Assembly (NCBI GenBank): GCA_002347925.1
Contig: DDYL01000071.1
Span: 7,501 to 16,277, forward strand
Reading direction: 5' to 3'
DNA: 8,777 nucleotides
Origin: Chloroflexi bacterium UBA2235
Lineage (GTDB): Bacteria; Chloroflexota; UBA11872; UBA12225
In this document: piece after piece, positions 1 to 7,451 of the stretch
Layout of the letters: the number at the start of each line of letters is the position of its first letter
How positions within the stretch are numbered: position 1 is the stretch's first letter
Translations under genes and position numbers: made by a program
Notes under the pieces: generated by a model
The model's input: only the letters and a program-made list of their open reading frames with translations
The model's database searches: none
Told to the model about the DNA's origin: nothing

Positions 1-1856
1 AGCACCGGGACCGCTTGGATCGTCCGTTCATTGCGGTAGGTGACCAGTCCCGGTGGGCCGCCACTGACACGGGTGACGTGGCGACGGGCTGTGCAGTCCA
101 CCGCAACCAATGGCGACTGGCGGGACGCGCTTCGCCCGGCAGCAATCGCCGCAGCAGCCTCGATCACCGCACTCGGGACATCACGGCCCGCCGCGCGGAC
201 AAGGACGTGCGCACCGGGAACGCCTCGAGCATGAAGCCACGGATCCTCCGGGTGTCCCGAACCGCGCAAGACGGCGTCATTTCCTCGCCCGCTTCGCCCG
301 ACCACGACCTCAAAGCCACCGATTGTCATCCGTTCGGTGCCGGCATCACGGGCGGACACCGCGGGCTTGTTCCGTCGACCAGGAAACTTGGATCCAAGAT
401 TGCGTTCGCGCCGTCCAGCCGAGACAAACCCTCCAGACGCCCACTCCTCACGCAGCCCACGTAGATCATCGCCAGACTGGGCAAGATCGAGGTGGACAAG
501 CGCCTCCTCCAGGTAGGCCCGTTCCTGCGCTGCCTCTTCCAGACGAGGAGGAACCTCGCGCGCAGCAGCCTTCAGCTTGTGGTATTTCCGGAACACCTTT
601 TGCGCATTGGCAACCGCGCCAACTCCGGGCTCCAGTGGGACGATTAATGCTCCCCCATTTGGATCAGAAGCATCGCCGACCGGAAGCTCAACCTCAACCA
701 TGTCCATGGTGACAAGGTCTGGAAACGCCAGCAGGTATTCACCAATGAGGCGCAGACGCGCGACCTCGGCCGGATCGATGATTGTGCGTGCCAGTGAGAA
801 CTGCCTCGCCCGGACACGGTCAAGGCGCGCCTCCAGGGCCTGACGGAGGGCGCGACGTACCCCAGCCTCAGGTGACCCCACCGCCGATACTGAAACCGCC
901 TCGTGCCAGATGACCACCGCTTGGTTCAGTGACGCAGTTGGCTTGACCTCTGGATAGGTTCCGATCAGGTACGGCGCGAACGCAGCAAGCGATGCTGTCT
1001 TCGCATCCTCATCAATCACCCACGCTGCCGATGGGTTCCAATCCCCAGTGCCTACACGCTCCCATACCTGCCCAAACCAAGAGGCGATCGCATCCAACTG
1101 CACCCGATCAACGTCTACCACCGAGATGTCGATCATCCCGCCACAGCTCGCCCCAACCGCCTCCCTAGCCAGCAGGGGACTGCAGGCCCCAACCGCACGG
1201 ACAATTGAGTCGCGCAGACGTGCACTCGCCCGACCACGGACTTCGGGCAGGTCGGCTATGGCGTCGTGAAGCACGTCTCCGGTCAACGCCCAAGGAACGC
1301 ACTTCTCCGGTACGGAAGGCGGTTGGTACATCTCACGCGGGACAATTCGGCGGGATGAAATCCTCGCCTCTGGTTCCTCCGCCATGCGACCACCCGTCGG
1401 CCCACCCTTTGGACCAAGCCCCAGTCGGCGGCTGCACTCCAGGATCATCCCGTGTTCGTCCACGAGGATCACCGTCGTTCCGGGCCCGAGGAGTTCGACG
1501 ATCAGGGTGACGCCATATGGTCCATCTTCGGACTTCCCAGCAAAGTCGATGTGGATGATGCGTTCGCCACGTGGCTGGGTCACCGCGGTCACAAGCGCGC
1601 CGTCGACGAGTTTCCGAAGCCTCAAAAGCAACGGAGTCACATCGTCTGACGGGCGCCCCGGGCGTTGATCCGAAACATGGACTGACGGATGCGAAGGATG
1701 CCCGCAGACAATCAGCCAGGAGCGTTCGCCACTTCCGTAACACTCGAACGCAAGAGCGTCTATGCCCGAATGGTGAATATGCTGGATCCTGCTCCCGACA
1801 ATCCGCGCCGCCGTCTCTTGGGACAGGCACGCAACCGCCAACGCGTCGAGCGTCAT
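1..1856 (-). CDS. rqcH: NFACT / RqcH-family ribosome quality control protein (3' end cut by window edge)
   Basis: The minus-strand frame starts at ATG 1856 and stays open to base 1 (618 codons plus 2 bases), with no frameshift. Seen: an NFACT-N start (MTLDALAVACLSQETAARI), the 'HPSHPSVHVSDQRPGRP' stretch near residues 53-69, and a 'LLLRLRKLVDG' segment near 77-86. A middle region near 405-430 has 'VPLEPGVGAVANAQKVFRKY', the usual Ipl-P...NAQK-F-KY signature, followed by a charged helical stretch (coiled coil likely). The C-terminal NFACT-R (DUF814) part near 512-553 has 'GFEVVVGRSGRGNDAVL', 'DPWLHARGVPGAHVLVR' and finally 'GLVTYRNERTIQAVPV', which normally lies some 10-20 residues from the C-terminus. 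Family knowledge: RqcH binds the peptidyl-tRNA-obstructed 50S subunit and recruits tRNA-Ala to add C-terminal alanine tails. Oddity: the key Asp-Arg pair of NFACT-N appears as Glu98-Arg99. The start overlaps the gatD stop (ATGA), and an AGGGGG lies 9 bases upstream. Family assignment is firm; alanine tailing itself is inferred. Confidence 0.93.
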   Translation of the reverse strand, partial: MTLDALAVACLSQETAARIVGSRIQHIHHSGIDALAFECYGSGERSWLIVCGHPSHPSVHVSDQRPGRPSDDVTPLLLRLRKLVDGALVTAVTQPRGERIIHIDFAGKSEDGPYGVTLIVELLGPGTTVILVDEHGMILECSRRLGLGPKGGPTGGRMAEEPEARISSRRIVPREMYQPPSVPEKCVPWALTGDVLHDAIADLPEVRGRASARLRDSIVRAVGACSPLLAREAVGASCGGMIDISVVDVDRVQLDAIASWFGQVWERVGTGDWNPSAAWVIDEDAKTASLAAFAPYLIGTYPEVKPTASLNQAVVIWHEAVSVSAVGSPEAGVRRALRQALEARLDRVRARQFSLARTIIDPAEVARLRLIGEYLLAFPDLVTMDMVEVELPVGDASDPNGGALIVPLEPGVGAVANAQKVFRKYHKLKAAAREVPPRLEEAAQERAYLEEALVHLDLAQSGDDLRGLREEWASGGFVSAGRRERNLGSKFPGRRNKPAVSARDAGTERMTIGGFEVVVGRSGRGNDAVLRGSGHPEDPWLHARGVPGAHVLVRAAGRDVPSAVIEAAAAIAAGRSASRQSPLVAVDCTARRHVTRVSGGPPGLVTYRNERTIQAVPV

Positions 1857-2680
1857 CTCGCCGAACCCCCTGAACCCTTGACCCGTCCGCCAACCGGTGC
1901 CACGTGACTCGCGCGTCGGTCCAGGATTGTCTGGTGTGCCTGCCACTCAAGGTGGTCGTCCAGGGGCTCCAGCTTTGCCGAACCAGTCTGCCTCGCGAGT
2001 GCCATCCCGATCAGGTGGTCCGCCAAATGAGGGTTTTTGGGCAGCAAACTCCCGTGAAGGTAGGTGCCAATGGCGTTTGCCTGAACCACCCCCTCGGTGC
2101 CATCCTCGCCGTTGTTTCCGTTTCCGCTGACCACCCGACCAAACGCCCGTGCGCCGGAACCAATGTAGGTCCGGCCACCATGGTTCTCGAAACCAACCAC
2201 GGAACTAGGGCCACCAACCGGCGCACCAATCCAGTCAACCACCACGTCTCCAATGCACCGCCGCACGGATAACCCCGGGTGCACTGTATGCATGTCAAAT
2301 ATCCCAAGGCCTGCCAGTCGGGGTCCGGTGCCGGGGTCATAGTAGTGCCCAAGCAATTGGTAGCTCCCACATACCGCCAAAACCGGTACTCCGTCGTGCA
2401 CCGCACCGCGCAGTCCGTCTGCCTTGACCCTGAAAAGATCGTCCTCCAGAAATTGCTGATCCCCATCCTGACCACCACCCATGAACAGGATGTCGAATTC
2501 ACCGCTACCGATCCGGTCGCCTACACCAATTGACACGACCTCAACGGCGATATTTCGCCACTCGCATCGTCGGGTAAGCACAAGGATGTTGCCCCGGTCA
2601 GCATAGAGGTTCAGCAGGTCTCCATAAAGATGCCCAATGCGAACCCTCACCTTGGATGACGGGACCGAGTTGATCGTCAT
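1853..2680 (-). CDS. gatD: Lipid II isoglutaminyl synthase, glutamine amidotransferase subunit GatD
   Basis: This 275-aa CobB/CobQ-type class I glutamine amidotransferase releases ammonia from glutamine and passes it to MurT, which amidates the alpha-carboxyl of D-Glu in lipid II to D-isoglutamine in the cytoplasm. Seen: the N-terminal 'GHLYGDLLNLYADRGN' typical of GatD; 'FMGGGQDGDQQ' near 67-76; nucleophile motif 'LAVCGSYQLLGHYY' with Cys104; 'GFENHGGRT' near 163-171; 'GNGNNGEDGTEGV' near 186-198; and 'GTYLHGSLLPKNPHLAD' with catalytic His209. The full set of GatD signature motifs separates it from cobyric acid synthase, which is much longer. The tail after about residue 230 is somewhat longer than in the staphylococcal protein and ends in a Gly/Ser/Arg-rich stretch. 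The ATG overlaps the murT stop by four bases (ATGA, 2677-2680), and the stop overlaps the NFACT start in the same way, so translation is probably coupled on both sides. A weak GGAAGTGA precedes the start. Confidence 0.96.
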   Translation of the reverse strand: MTINSVPSSKVRVRIGHLYGDLLNLYADRGNILVLTRRCEWRNIAVEVVSIGVGDRIGSGEFDILFMGGGQDGDQQFLEDDLFRVKADGLRGAVHDGVPVLAVCGSYQLLGHYYDPGTGPRLAGLGIFDMHTVHPGLSVRRCIGDVVVDWIGAPVGGPSSVVGFENHGGRTYIGSGARAFGRVVSGNGNNGEDGTEGVVQANAIGTYLHGSLLPKNPHLADHLIGMALARQTGSAKLEPLDDHLEWQAHQTILDRRASHVAPVGGRVKGSGGSAR

Positions 2681-4134
2681 CGTGCCGTCACTTCCGGGGA
2701 ATTCACCCCGGCATCATCCCAGTACGCCCTCGCGTGTCCACGTCGAACAAGCAACGAACGGAGTTCCAGCATTGCGGTGTACGTGACCATTGCAACCACG
2801 GTCCCGCCGACCGGTGCACCCGACACCGCGCCATCGAGTGCGTCGGCCAGCCCCCCCAGAACGGTGACCGTTCCCGACGATGGGATTGACCCGATAACGC
2901 CCGCGTACTTCAATCGCACCGCTAGGTCGTCCGCGCGATGGCCCGATATTGTCAAGCAACTGACCTGGCCAACCAGGATTTCGAAGTCTGCGTCCCATAT
3001 CCACGAGACATCCCGGCCATCCGCGTCAAAGTCATTCAAGGCGACCAAGACGTGGTGGCCCGACCCACCTCGACCTACCACGGTCCTGAGTGCCTCATTC
3101 ATCCCGACCGGGTTCTTGGCGAGGACCATGACCAATCGTCGACCGTCAATCGTGAACCGTTCAAACCGCCCGAATGCCCCGCGGAAGGTGCCAATTGCAG
3201 ATGCGATGGGCTCGAGGTCGCAACCAAGTGCCTCGGAAGAGGCCACGCCAGCGAGCGCGTTGTAGACGTTGTACAAGCCCGGAACCGGTAGCGAGACCCG
3301 GCGCTCTCCACGCGGTGTCTTCAGCGTGAACGCCGTGCCTTCCCACCCATCAGCCTGAATATCCGTTGCCACAATAGCCGGGGTTGGGCGCGCGTGGCCG
3401 TTGTCACAGACAAAGTCGCCAAGGTGGCCATAGGTGACGCGGATGTACCGCATGCGCCCACCGCAGACAGGGCAGAAGTTGGCATCCGACGCGTGATCAG
3501 GCGCATCACGACCGACGTCGGGATCACCAATGCCAAACCGAATGGTCGTGGCCGACCCACCGTCCAATGCGCTCACCGTTGGGTCATCGGCGTTCAGGAC
3601 GAGACGCAGGTCGTGGGAACCTGGCAACGCGGAGATCGCATCTCTCCACTGCTGCGCGATCGCGTTGACCTCGCCGTAGCGATCCAGTTGATCTCGGAAC
3701 AGGTTCGTGACGACGAGTACCCGGGCACGCGTGTCCCGCAACACCCTTGGCACCGCGGCTTCGTCCGTCTCGAAGACACCAATCGCGTTCTCTGGAACGC
3801 GGAGCGCGCCGGTAAAGCTTGCGTGGCGGAGCAATGTCGCCAGGACCCCCCGGGACAGGTTCGAACCACTGGCGTTGTGGATCGGGGCCCACCCTGCCGC
3901 CTCTAGCATCGCCCGGATAAGGTGGCTTGTCGTCGTCTTGCCGTTCGTGCCCGTCACCATCACGACCCCACCCGGTAGCTGTCGCGCCAGGTGTGCAAGC
4001 GCACTGGGGTCAAGGTAGTCGACAACCAATCCCGGAAGTGCCGTGCCTCCACCCCGGCCAACCGCGCGTGACACCCATCCGGCAATCTGGCCCATCGCCA
4101 CCGCAAAGCCGGTTCGCAACCTCCGCGACCTCAT
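2677..4134 (-). CDS. murT: Lipid II isoglutaminyl synthase, Mur ligase-like subunit MurT
   Basis: This Mur ligase-like subunit uses ATP to activate the D-Glu carboxylate of lipid II and accepts ammonia from GatD. The frame opens at TTG 4143 (488 aa). I prefer ATG 4134 (485 aa), which has a GATGGG 9 bases upstream. Residues below are numbered from TTG. Seen: P-loop 'VTGTNGKTTTSHLIRAM' at 63-79; 'NASGSNLSRGV' at 90-100; 'FETDEAAVP' near 124-132; 'VVTNLFRDQLDRYGE' at 144-158; 'LNADDP' at 183-188. An inserted zinc ribbon follows, with C224-P-V-C227 and C246. The mid-domain motif 'PGLYNVYNALA' is at 288-298. The C-terminal DUF1727 region has 'AKNPVGMNE' at 342-350 and 'NDFDADGRDVSWIWD' at 370-384, the part that in known complexes faces GatD and holds an Asp linked to catalysis. 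Oddity: the expected fourth ribbon cysteine (position 249) is Gly, with His250 next to it. First gene of the murT-gatD-NFACT operon. Confidence 0.96.
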   Translation of the reverse strand: MRSRRLRTGFAVAMGQIAGWVSRAVGRGGGTALPGLVVDYLDPSALAHLARQLPGGVVMVTGTNGKTTTSHLIRAMLEAAGWAPIHNASGSNLSRGVLATLLRHASFTGALRVPENAIGVFETDEAAVPRVLRDTRARVLVVTNLFRDQLDRYGEVNAIAQQWRDAISALPGSHDLRLVLNADDPTVSALDGGSATTIRFGIGDPDVGRDAPDHASDANFCPVCGGRMRYIRVTYGHLGDFVCDNGHARPTPAIVATDIQADGWEGTAFTLKTPRGERRVSLPVPGLYNVYNALAGVASSEALGCDLEPIASAIGTFRGAFGRFERFTIDGRRLVMVLAKNPVGMNEALRTVVGRGGSGHHVLVALNDFDADGRDVSWIWDADFEILVGQVSCLTISGHRADDLAVRLKYAGVIGSIPSSGTVTVLGGLADALDGAVSGAPVGGTVVAMVTYTAMLELRSLLVRRGHARAYWDDAGVNSPEVTAR

Positions 4135-4175
4135 TGGCGCCAACCCATCAATAACCTGACTACCAGACCTTCGGC

Positions 4176-4201
4176 ATCATTGCTAATGATCATGCGCATT
4201 A
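4176..4201. promoter_or_regulatory. Overlapping palindromes in the murT/radC divergent spacer (candidate operator)
   Basis: The 85-base spacer between the divergent murT and radC starts holds an AT-rich patch unlike the surrounding GC-rich DNA. Two inverted repeats share bases here: ATCATT-GCT-AATGAT (4176-4190, perfect 6-bp arms, 3-base centre) and AATGATCATGCGCATT (4185-4200, an AATG-NN-CATG-NN-CATT pattern, 12 of 16 positions symmetric). The outer bases extend the second to TAATG...CATTA (4184-4201). The arrangement suits a dimeric repressor or activator serving both genes. Some Fur-family sites have a similar AT-rich look, but no consensus is matched. Function is inferred. Confidence 0.4.
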
Positions 4202-4216
4202 CCACGGCGAACCCGG

Positions 4217-4222
4217 TATCTT
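4217..4222 (+). promoter_or_regulatory. Possible -10 element for a leaderless radC transcript
   Basis: TATCTT fits the TANNNT form of a bacterial -10 element and ends six bases before ATG 4229, the spacing expected when transcription begins at the start codon. No Shine-Dalgarno sequence precedes that ATG, which agrees with a leaderless message. No good -35 is visible 16-18 bases upstream, so this remains tentative. If radC starts at the internal GTG 4316, the same element would give a leader of roughly 87 bases. Confidence 0.3.
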
Positions 4223-4228
4223 GGCGCC

Positions 4229-5119
4229 ATGGACTACCGCGATGCGCAACGTGCAGGACGTCAATCCCGAAGCCGCAATCCGACCACCTCACGGCGCCGT
4301 TCCGTAGGTGATCTGGTGACACCGAGCCTGACATCCGGTGAGGCTGGCCCCCTTGACGACCTTCCCGACGCGCCGCGAACGGCGGGTGTGTTGCCACCGT
4401 CGCACGCATATTCGGCCATCAAGGACATGGCGCCTACCGAACGCCCGCGTGAACGCCTTGTGAGCAACGGAGCGGAATCCCTCAGCCTCGCGGAACTGAT
4501 CGCCATCATCTGGCGCACTGGTTCCTCGGGTACGCAGCGCCAGAGCGCACTTTCCATCGCCATGCGCGCTGTCAACGAGCATGGTGGTGTAGCCGGTTTG
4601 ATGGCTGCATCCCTGTCGGATCTCGAGCGCATTCCCGGCGTCGGTCCGGTCAAGGCGATCGAACTGAAAGCAGCACTCGAACTCGGTCGGCGTGTCGCCC
4701 TTGCTTCGGCTGATGAGCGCATGGTGATCCGCACACCACGGGACGTCGTCGATCTTGTCAGCGCGGGCATGTCTCATCTGGACAGCGAGCACTTGCGGAT
4801 CGTCCTTCTGTCGAGCAAGAACCACGTGATGGGGATCCGCGAACTCTACCGGGGAACGCTGAACTCGAGCGTGGTCAGAATTGCCGAACTCTTCCGCGAC
4901 GCGATCCGTGAAAACTGCGCCTCGGTCATCGTCGTCCACAATCATCCCAGCGGTGACCCGTCGCCATCGCCGGAAGATATCCGCATGACTGCCGACGCGG
5001 TCAAGGCGGGTGCCCTCCTAGACATCTCCGTACTTGACCACGTGATCATCGGCAGCCGAACCCTCCAGTGGGTAAGCCTTAGAGAACGACGCCTGGGTTT
5101 CTCCGACTCACCGGTATGA
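4229..5119 (+). CDS. radC: RadC-family JAMM-domain protein with long N-terminal extension
   Basis: The 296-aa product belongs to the RadC (UPF0758) family, whose molecular role is unsettled; the older DNA-repair label is not well supported. Seen: the family's usual N-terminus 'IKDMAPTERPRERLVSNGAE' begins only at residue 64. It is followed by 'LSLAELIAIIWRTGS', a helix-hairpin-helix-like 'LERIPGVGPVKAIELKAALELGRR' at 132-155, and the JAMM metalloprotease-like domain with 'HNHPSGDPSPSPED' at 237-250. This gives the exact HxH-x7-S-x2-D metal-binding pattern (His237, His239, Ser247, Asp250). 'LDHVIIG' at 269-275 is also typical. The extra ~63 residues are Arg-, Pro- and Thr-rich with no recognised domain. 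Start choice is open. ATG 4229 lacks an SD and may be leaderless. GTG 4316 (residue 30) is preceded by AGGTGATC, which matches the anti-SD well. GTG 4388 (residue 54) is nearer the family start. Divergent from murT and convergent with the hydrolase gene, so probably monocistronic. Confidence 0.93.
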   Translation: MDYRDAQRAGRQSRSRNPTTSRRRSVGDLVTPSLTSGEAGPLDDLPDAPRTAGVLPPSHAYSAIKDMAPTERPRERLVSNGAESLSLAELIAIIWRTGSSGTQRQSALSIAMRAVNEHGGVAGLMAASLSDLERIPGVGPVKAIELKAALELGRRVALASADERMVIRTPRDVVDLVSAGMSHLDSEHLRIVLLSSKNHVMGIRELYRGTLNSSVVRIAELFRDAIRENCASVIVVHNHPSGDPSPSPEDIRMTADAVKAGALLDISVLDHVIIGSRTLQWVSLRERRLGFSDSPV

Positions 5120-5141
5120 CCGACATGCCCAGTCACGATCC

Positions 5142-5172
5142 GGGGTGGCAAGGCAGGTTGACCCGCCACCCC
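5142..5172. terminator. GC-rich hairpin between convergent radC and hydrolase genes
   Basis: GGGGTGGC (5142-5149) and GCCACCCC (5165-5172) are perfect 8-bp inverted arms around a 15-base loop. They lie in the 69-base gap between the radC stop (5119) and the hydrolase stop (5189). Position and symmetry suit a bidirectional terminator. There is no T-tract on either side, so a classic intrinsic terminator is not shown; the hairpin could equally stabilise 3' ends. Confidence 0.45.
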
Positions 5173-5188
5173 CGACACGCACGAGCGA

Positions 5189-7390
5189 TCACCGGCAAAC
5201 GGGTTGTGAAACCTTGCCACCACTCTTGACGAAGTCAGCCGCACACTGGAACGAAAGGGTTGGGGATCCGTTCGCCTCCAGCAGGCCAAACCCGTACTTC
5301 TCGTCGGGTTCCGGAACAATTTGCCGAAAATTCAGGTTCCAGATGATCACGTTGGTGACGTACGGAGCCTCGTTGTAGACCAATTCCAGCAGCCGGGCAA
5401 TGTATTTCGCACGCTGTGCCTCGCTGTTCTCGGTCGCGTATTCATAGCCGGGAACAGGCTTCGCCGTAACCGACCAGCCGACTTCGGTGAACCACATCGG
5501 CTTGTTATCACCGTACTTCTGCTGCACCTCGCGCAGCTGCTGGAAGCGCCGGATATAGAAGCTGGGGTGGCCCTTGAATCCGGTCGACGACACCGTCTTT
5601 TTCTCCGGTGTGTCGTCTGGCGGATTGTTGTATCCACTTGGGTGTACGCCTAGGACATCGAAATAGCGGCTGATCTCGCCGCCGTTCACCTGATAGAGCA
5701 GGTCGAGATACAGGCGATCGTCGATCGCGATCTTCACCTGGTCGATGCATCCGCCCGAGGCGCGTACGTCAGGGTTCAACCAGCACTCACCGACACCTGT
5801 CGGGGTGAGGGCAGGCAGGACCACGATCACGCTCTGATCGGCAGACTTCACACCCACATACGCGGACTTCATCAATGCAAGGAAGTCCACAACGCCTTGG
5901 GGCGGAGCCGCCGGTGCGTTCGGCCACATGCGCGAGGCGCCCCATTCACCGGCAAGGTTCTGTTCGTTCCAGGGTTCAACCGCCCGGACCTTCCCCTTAT
6001 AGCGGTTGACCACAACGGTGACGAAGTCACGGAGTTGGTCTGGATCGGCGGGGCTGTGCCCACCGGGAGCTGCCAGGAAATCCGGCGCATGCACGACACT
6101 CAAGAGAATGTTCAGGTTCGCCTTGGACAGTTCAGCCATCACTGCGTCGAGGTAGGAGAACTGGTTGGTCCGATACGAGTGGGTGCGACCGTTCACGACC
6201 ACGTTGAAACAGTTTCCTGGTTCCTTGGCACATTCAGTTGAGCTCTGCTCGTACTGGCTCCAGACCACCTGCTGCTTGGCCCATTGGAAGCCCGACTGCT
6301 GAATCGCCTCGATCCCACGCGTCCGAACCTGCGGGTTGAAGAAGTCGCCCTGGTAACCAAAGTGCATCGGCAAGGTGCGACCCGGTGGCAGGACCATACC
6401 CGGGATCGGCGCGAGCGCCGCGACACCGGGCGAAGCTGGGGACACCGGTGCCGGTGCCGGCGCAACCGGAGCGGGCGTTGGCTTGGCAGGTGCTGGCGCC
6501 GGTGGTGCCGGGGCTTGAACCGGCGCCTGGGCCACTGGAGCCGCTGCGGCTGTTGGCGCCGCCCCGATGTCAGTCACCAGGGAAATCTGCGCCAAACCTG
6601 TCGGTGGCTTGCCCTTCGGATGCGGTGTAACCGCCGGGCCCGTCAGGATGGCTGCTTCCTTGAGGAGATCGCCGCCATTCACGATGGTGATTGCGCCGGC
6701 CTTGATCCCACCGGGACCATCGGCTACCCACCGCTGGAGTGCAAGTCGCTGAAACCTCTGTGACACATACTGCCCGAAGAACAGGCGAGGCGTGTTCATC
6801 GGCAACCCGCAGAAGGCCCATGCATCCTTCAGCACGCCCTCCCCGCAATAATCCATGAAGTACTTGGCGAGTTCCTTGTCCTCAAGCCACGCCAACCGGA
6901 CACTCACGGCACCGTCAAAGGAAGATGCACGGTCATCCTCACCGCCGCCGATCCCGCGCGATTGCAGGAACGCATTTGCGCCCGTCTCCTCAAGCACCTG
7001 AAACGTGTTCGCCAGGACAACCGGGCCTTCCTTGCATCGCTGCAAGAGGAACCGCTGGAATGCCTGGTACTGGCATCCGTCCGTGCCCGGGAAGACGCTG
7101 CTGACCGGATATCCGACCCAGTCGACTCCCCCGAGCTCCTTCATCGCCGAATAGAACGGGTTGACCACGTCATACCCATTGCCACTGTCACCACCGGCCT
7201 GCCGATAGTGACGACCAATCGTCACGTCACCTTCGACGATCGCTTCGTCGGGTTCGTCCGCCGCGCGCACCATCGTCGGAGTCATCGGTGCCAAGGAAGA
7301 GACGACCAAGGTGGCGACCAAACCGACCCGCGTGGCCAGGCGCGAAAGCCATCCGGCGCGTTGCGATTTTCCACCATTCACGAACTGCAT
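5189..7390 (-). CDS. Secreted clan GH-A-like glycoside hydrolase with duplicated N-terminal modules and Pro/Ala linker
   Basis: A large exported protein, probably an extracellular or wall-associated glycan hydrolase; the substrate cannot be read from sequence. I prefer ATG 7390 (733 aa), with GGAA six bases upstream; the frame also opens at GTG 7396 (735 aa), used for numbering. Seen: Sec signal peptide (basic residues to ~23, hydrophobic 24-37, likely cut after Ala45 in 'MVRA-ADE'). Two related modules follow: 'WVGYPVSSVF...QYQAFQRFLLQRC' (93-121) and 'FCGLPMN...QYVSQRFQRLALQRW' (195-223). A Pro/Ala linker spans ~277-330. The C-terminal (beta/alpha)8-type domain begins with 'FGYQGDFFNPQVRTRGIEAI'. 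Its clan GH-A signatures are 'VEPWNEQN' with acid/base Glu478 and 'MWFTEVGWS' with nucleophile Glu638. It resembles GH39/GH5-like proteins, but the family is not settled. All ten cysteines are after the signal peptide and fall into five close pairs, as expected for disulfides. A palindrome lies upstream. Confidence 0.88.
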   Translation of the reverse strand: MQFVNGGKSQRAGWLSRLATRVGLVATLVVSSLAPMTPTMVRAADEPDEAIVEGDVTIGRHYRQAGGDSGNGYDVVNPFYSAMKELGGVDWVGYPVSSVFPGTDGCQYQAFQRFLLQRCKEGPVVLANTFQVLEETGANAFLQSRGIGGGEDDRASSFDGAVSVRLAWLEDKELAKYFMDYCGEGVLKDAWAFCGLPMNTPRLFFGQYVSQRFQRLALQRWVADGPGGIKAGAITIVNGGDLLKEAAILTGPAVTPHPKGKPPTGLAQISLVTDIGAAPTAAAAPVAQAPVQAPAPPAPAPAKPTPAPVAPAPAPVSPASPGVAALAPIPGMVLPPGRTLPMHFGYQGDFFNPQVRTRGIEAIQQSGFQWAKQQVVWSQYEQSSTECAKEPGNCFNVVVNGRTHSYRTNQFSYLDAVMAELSKANLNILLSVVHAPDFLAAPGGHSPADPDQLRDFVTVVVNRYKGKVRAVEPWNEQNLAGEWGASRMWPNAPAAPPQGVVDFLALMKSAYVGVKSADQSVIVVLPALTPTGVGECWLNPDVRASGGCIDQVKIAIDDRLYLDLLYQVNGGEISRYFDVLGVHPSGYNNPPDDTPEKKTVSSTGFKGHPSFYIRRFQQLREVQQKYGDNKPMWFTEVGWSVTAKPVPGYEYATENSEAQRAKYIARLLELVYNEAPYVTNVIIWNLNFRQIVPEPDEKYGFGLLEANGSPTLSFQCAADFVKSGGKVSQPVCR
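6407..6568 (-). repeat. Pro/Ala-rich linker-coding repeat within the hydrolase gene
   Basis: About 54 codons (residues 277-330, counting from GTG 7396) encode almost only Ala, Pro, Val and a few Lys, Gln and Ser, in short PAP/APA units. The DNA shows matching GC-rich degenerate repeats such as GCCGGTGCCGGTGCCGGC on the plus strand. It joins the N-terminal modules to the catalytic barrel and is probably an extended flexible spacer. Such repeats are prone to length variation between strains. Confidence 0.75.
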
Positions 7391-7451
7391 TCTCACTTCC
7401 GGTCACTCCCCGTGCCGCCATTGCTTGAGTGTCAATTTCTGCCGTCATCCA

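Noticed and set aside
110..712. 200-codon plus-strand open frame
   Set aside because: It lies opposite the NFACT gene. Its product is Arg/Pro/Gln-rich with no recognisable motif, while the minus frame shows full family motifs.
1333..1950. 205-codon minus-strand open frame overlapping gatD and NFACT
   Set aside because: It is a shifted-frame shadow. The true frames on the same strand carry GatD and NFACT signatures and meet at an ATGA overlap.
4289..4945. 218-codon minus-strand frame antisense to radC
   Set aside because: High GC keeps frames open here. The product has no motif, while the plus frame has the complete JAMM signature.
6407..6568. Repeated GCCGGT units as a possible CRISPR or non-coding repeat
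   Set aside because: The repeats are degenerate, in phase with codons and encode a Pro/Ala linker.
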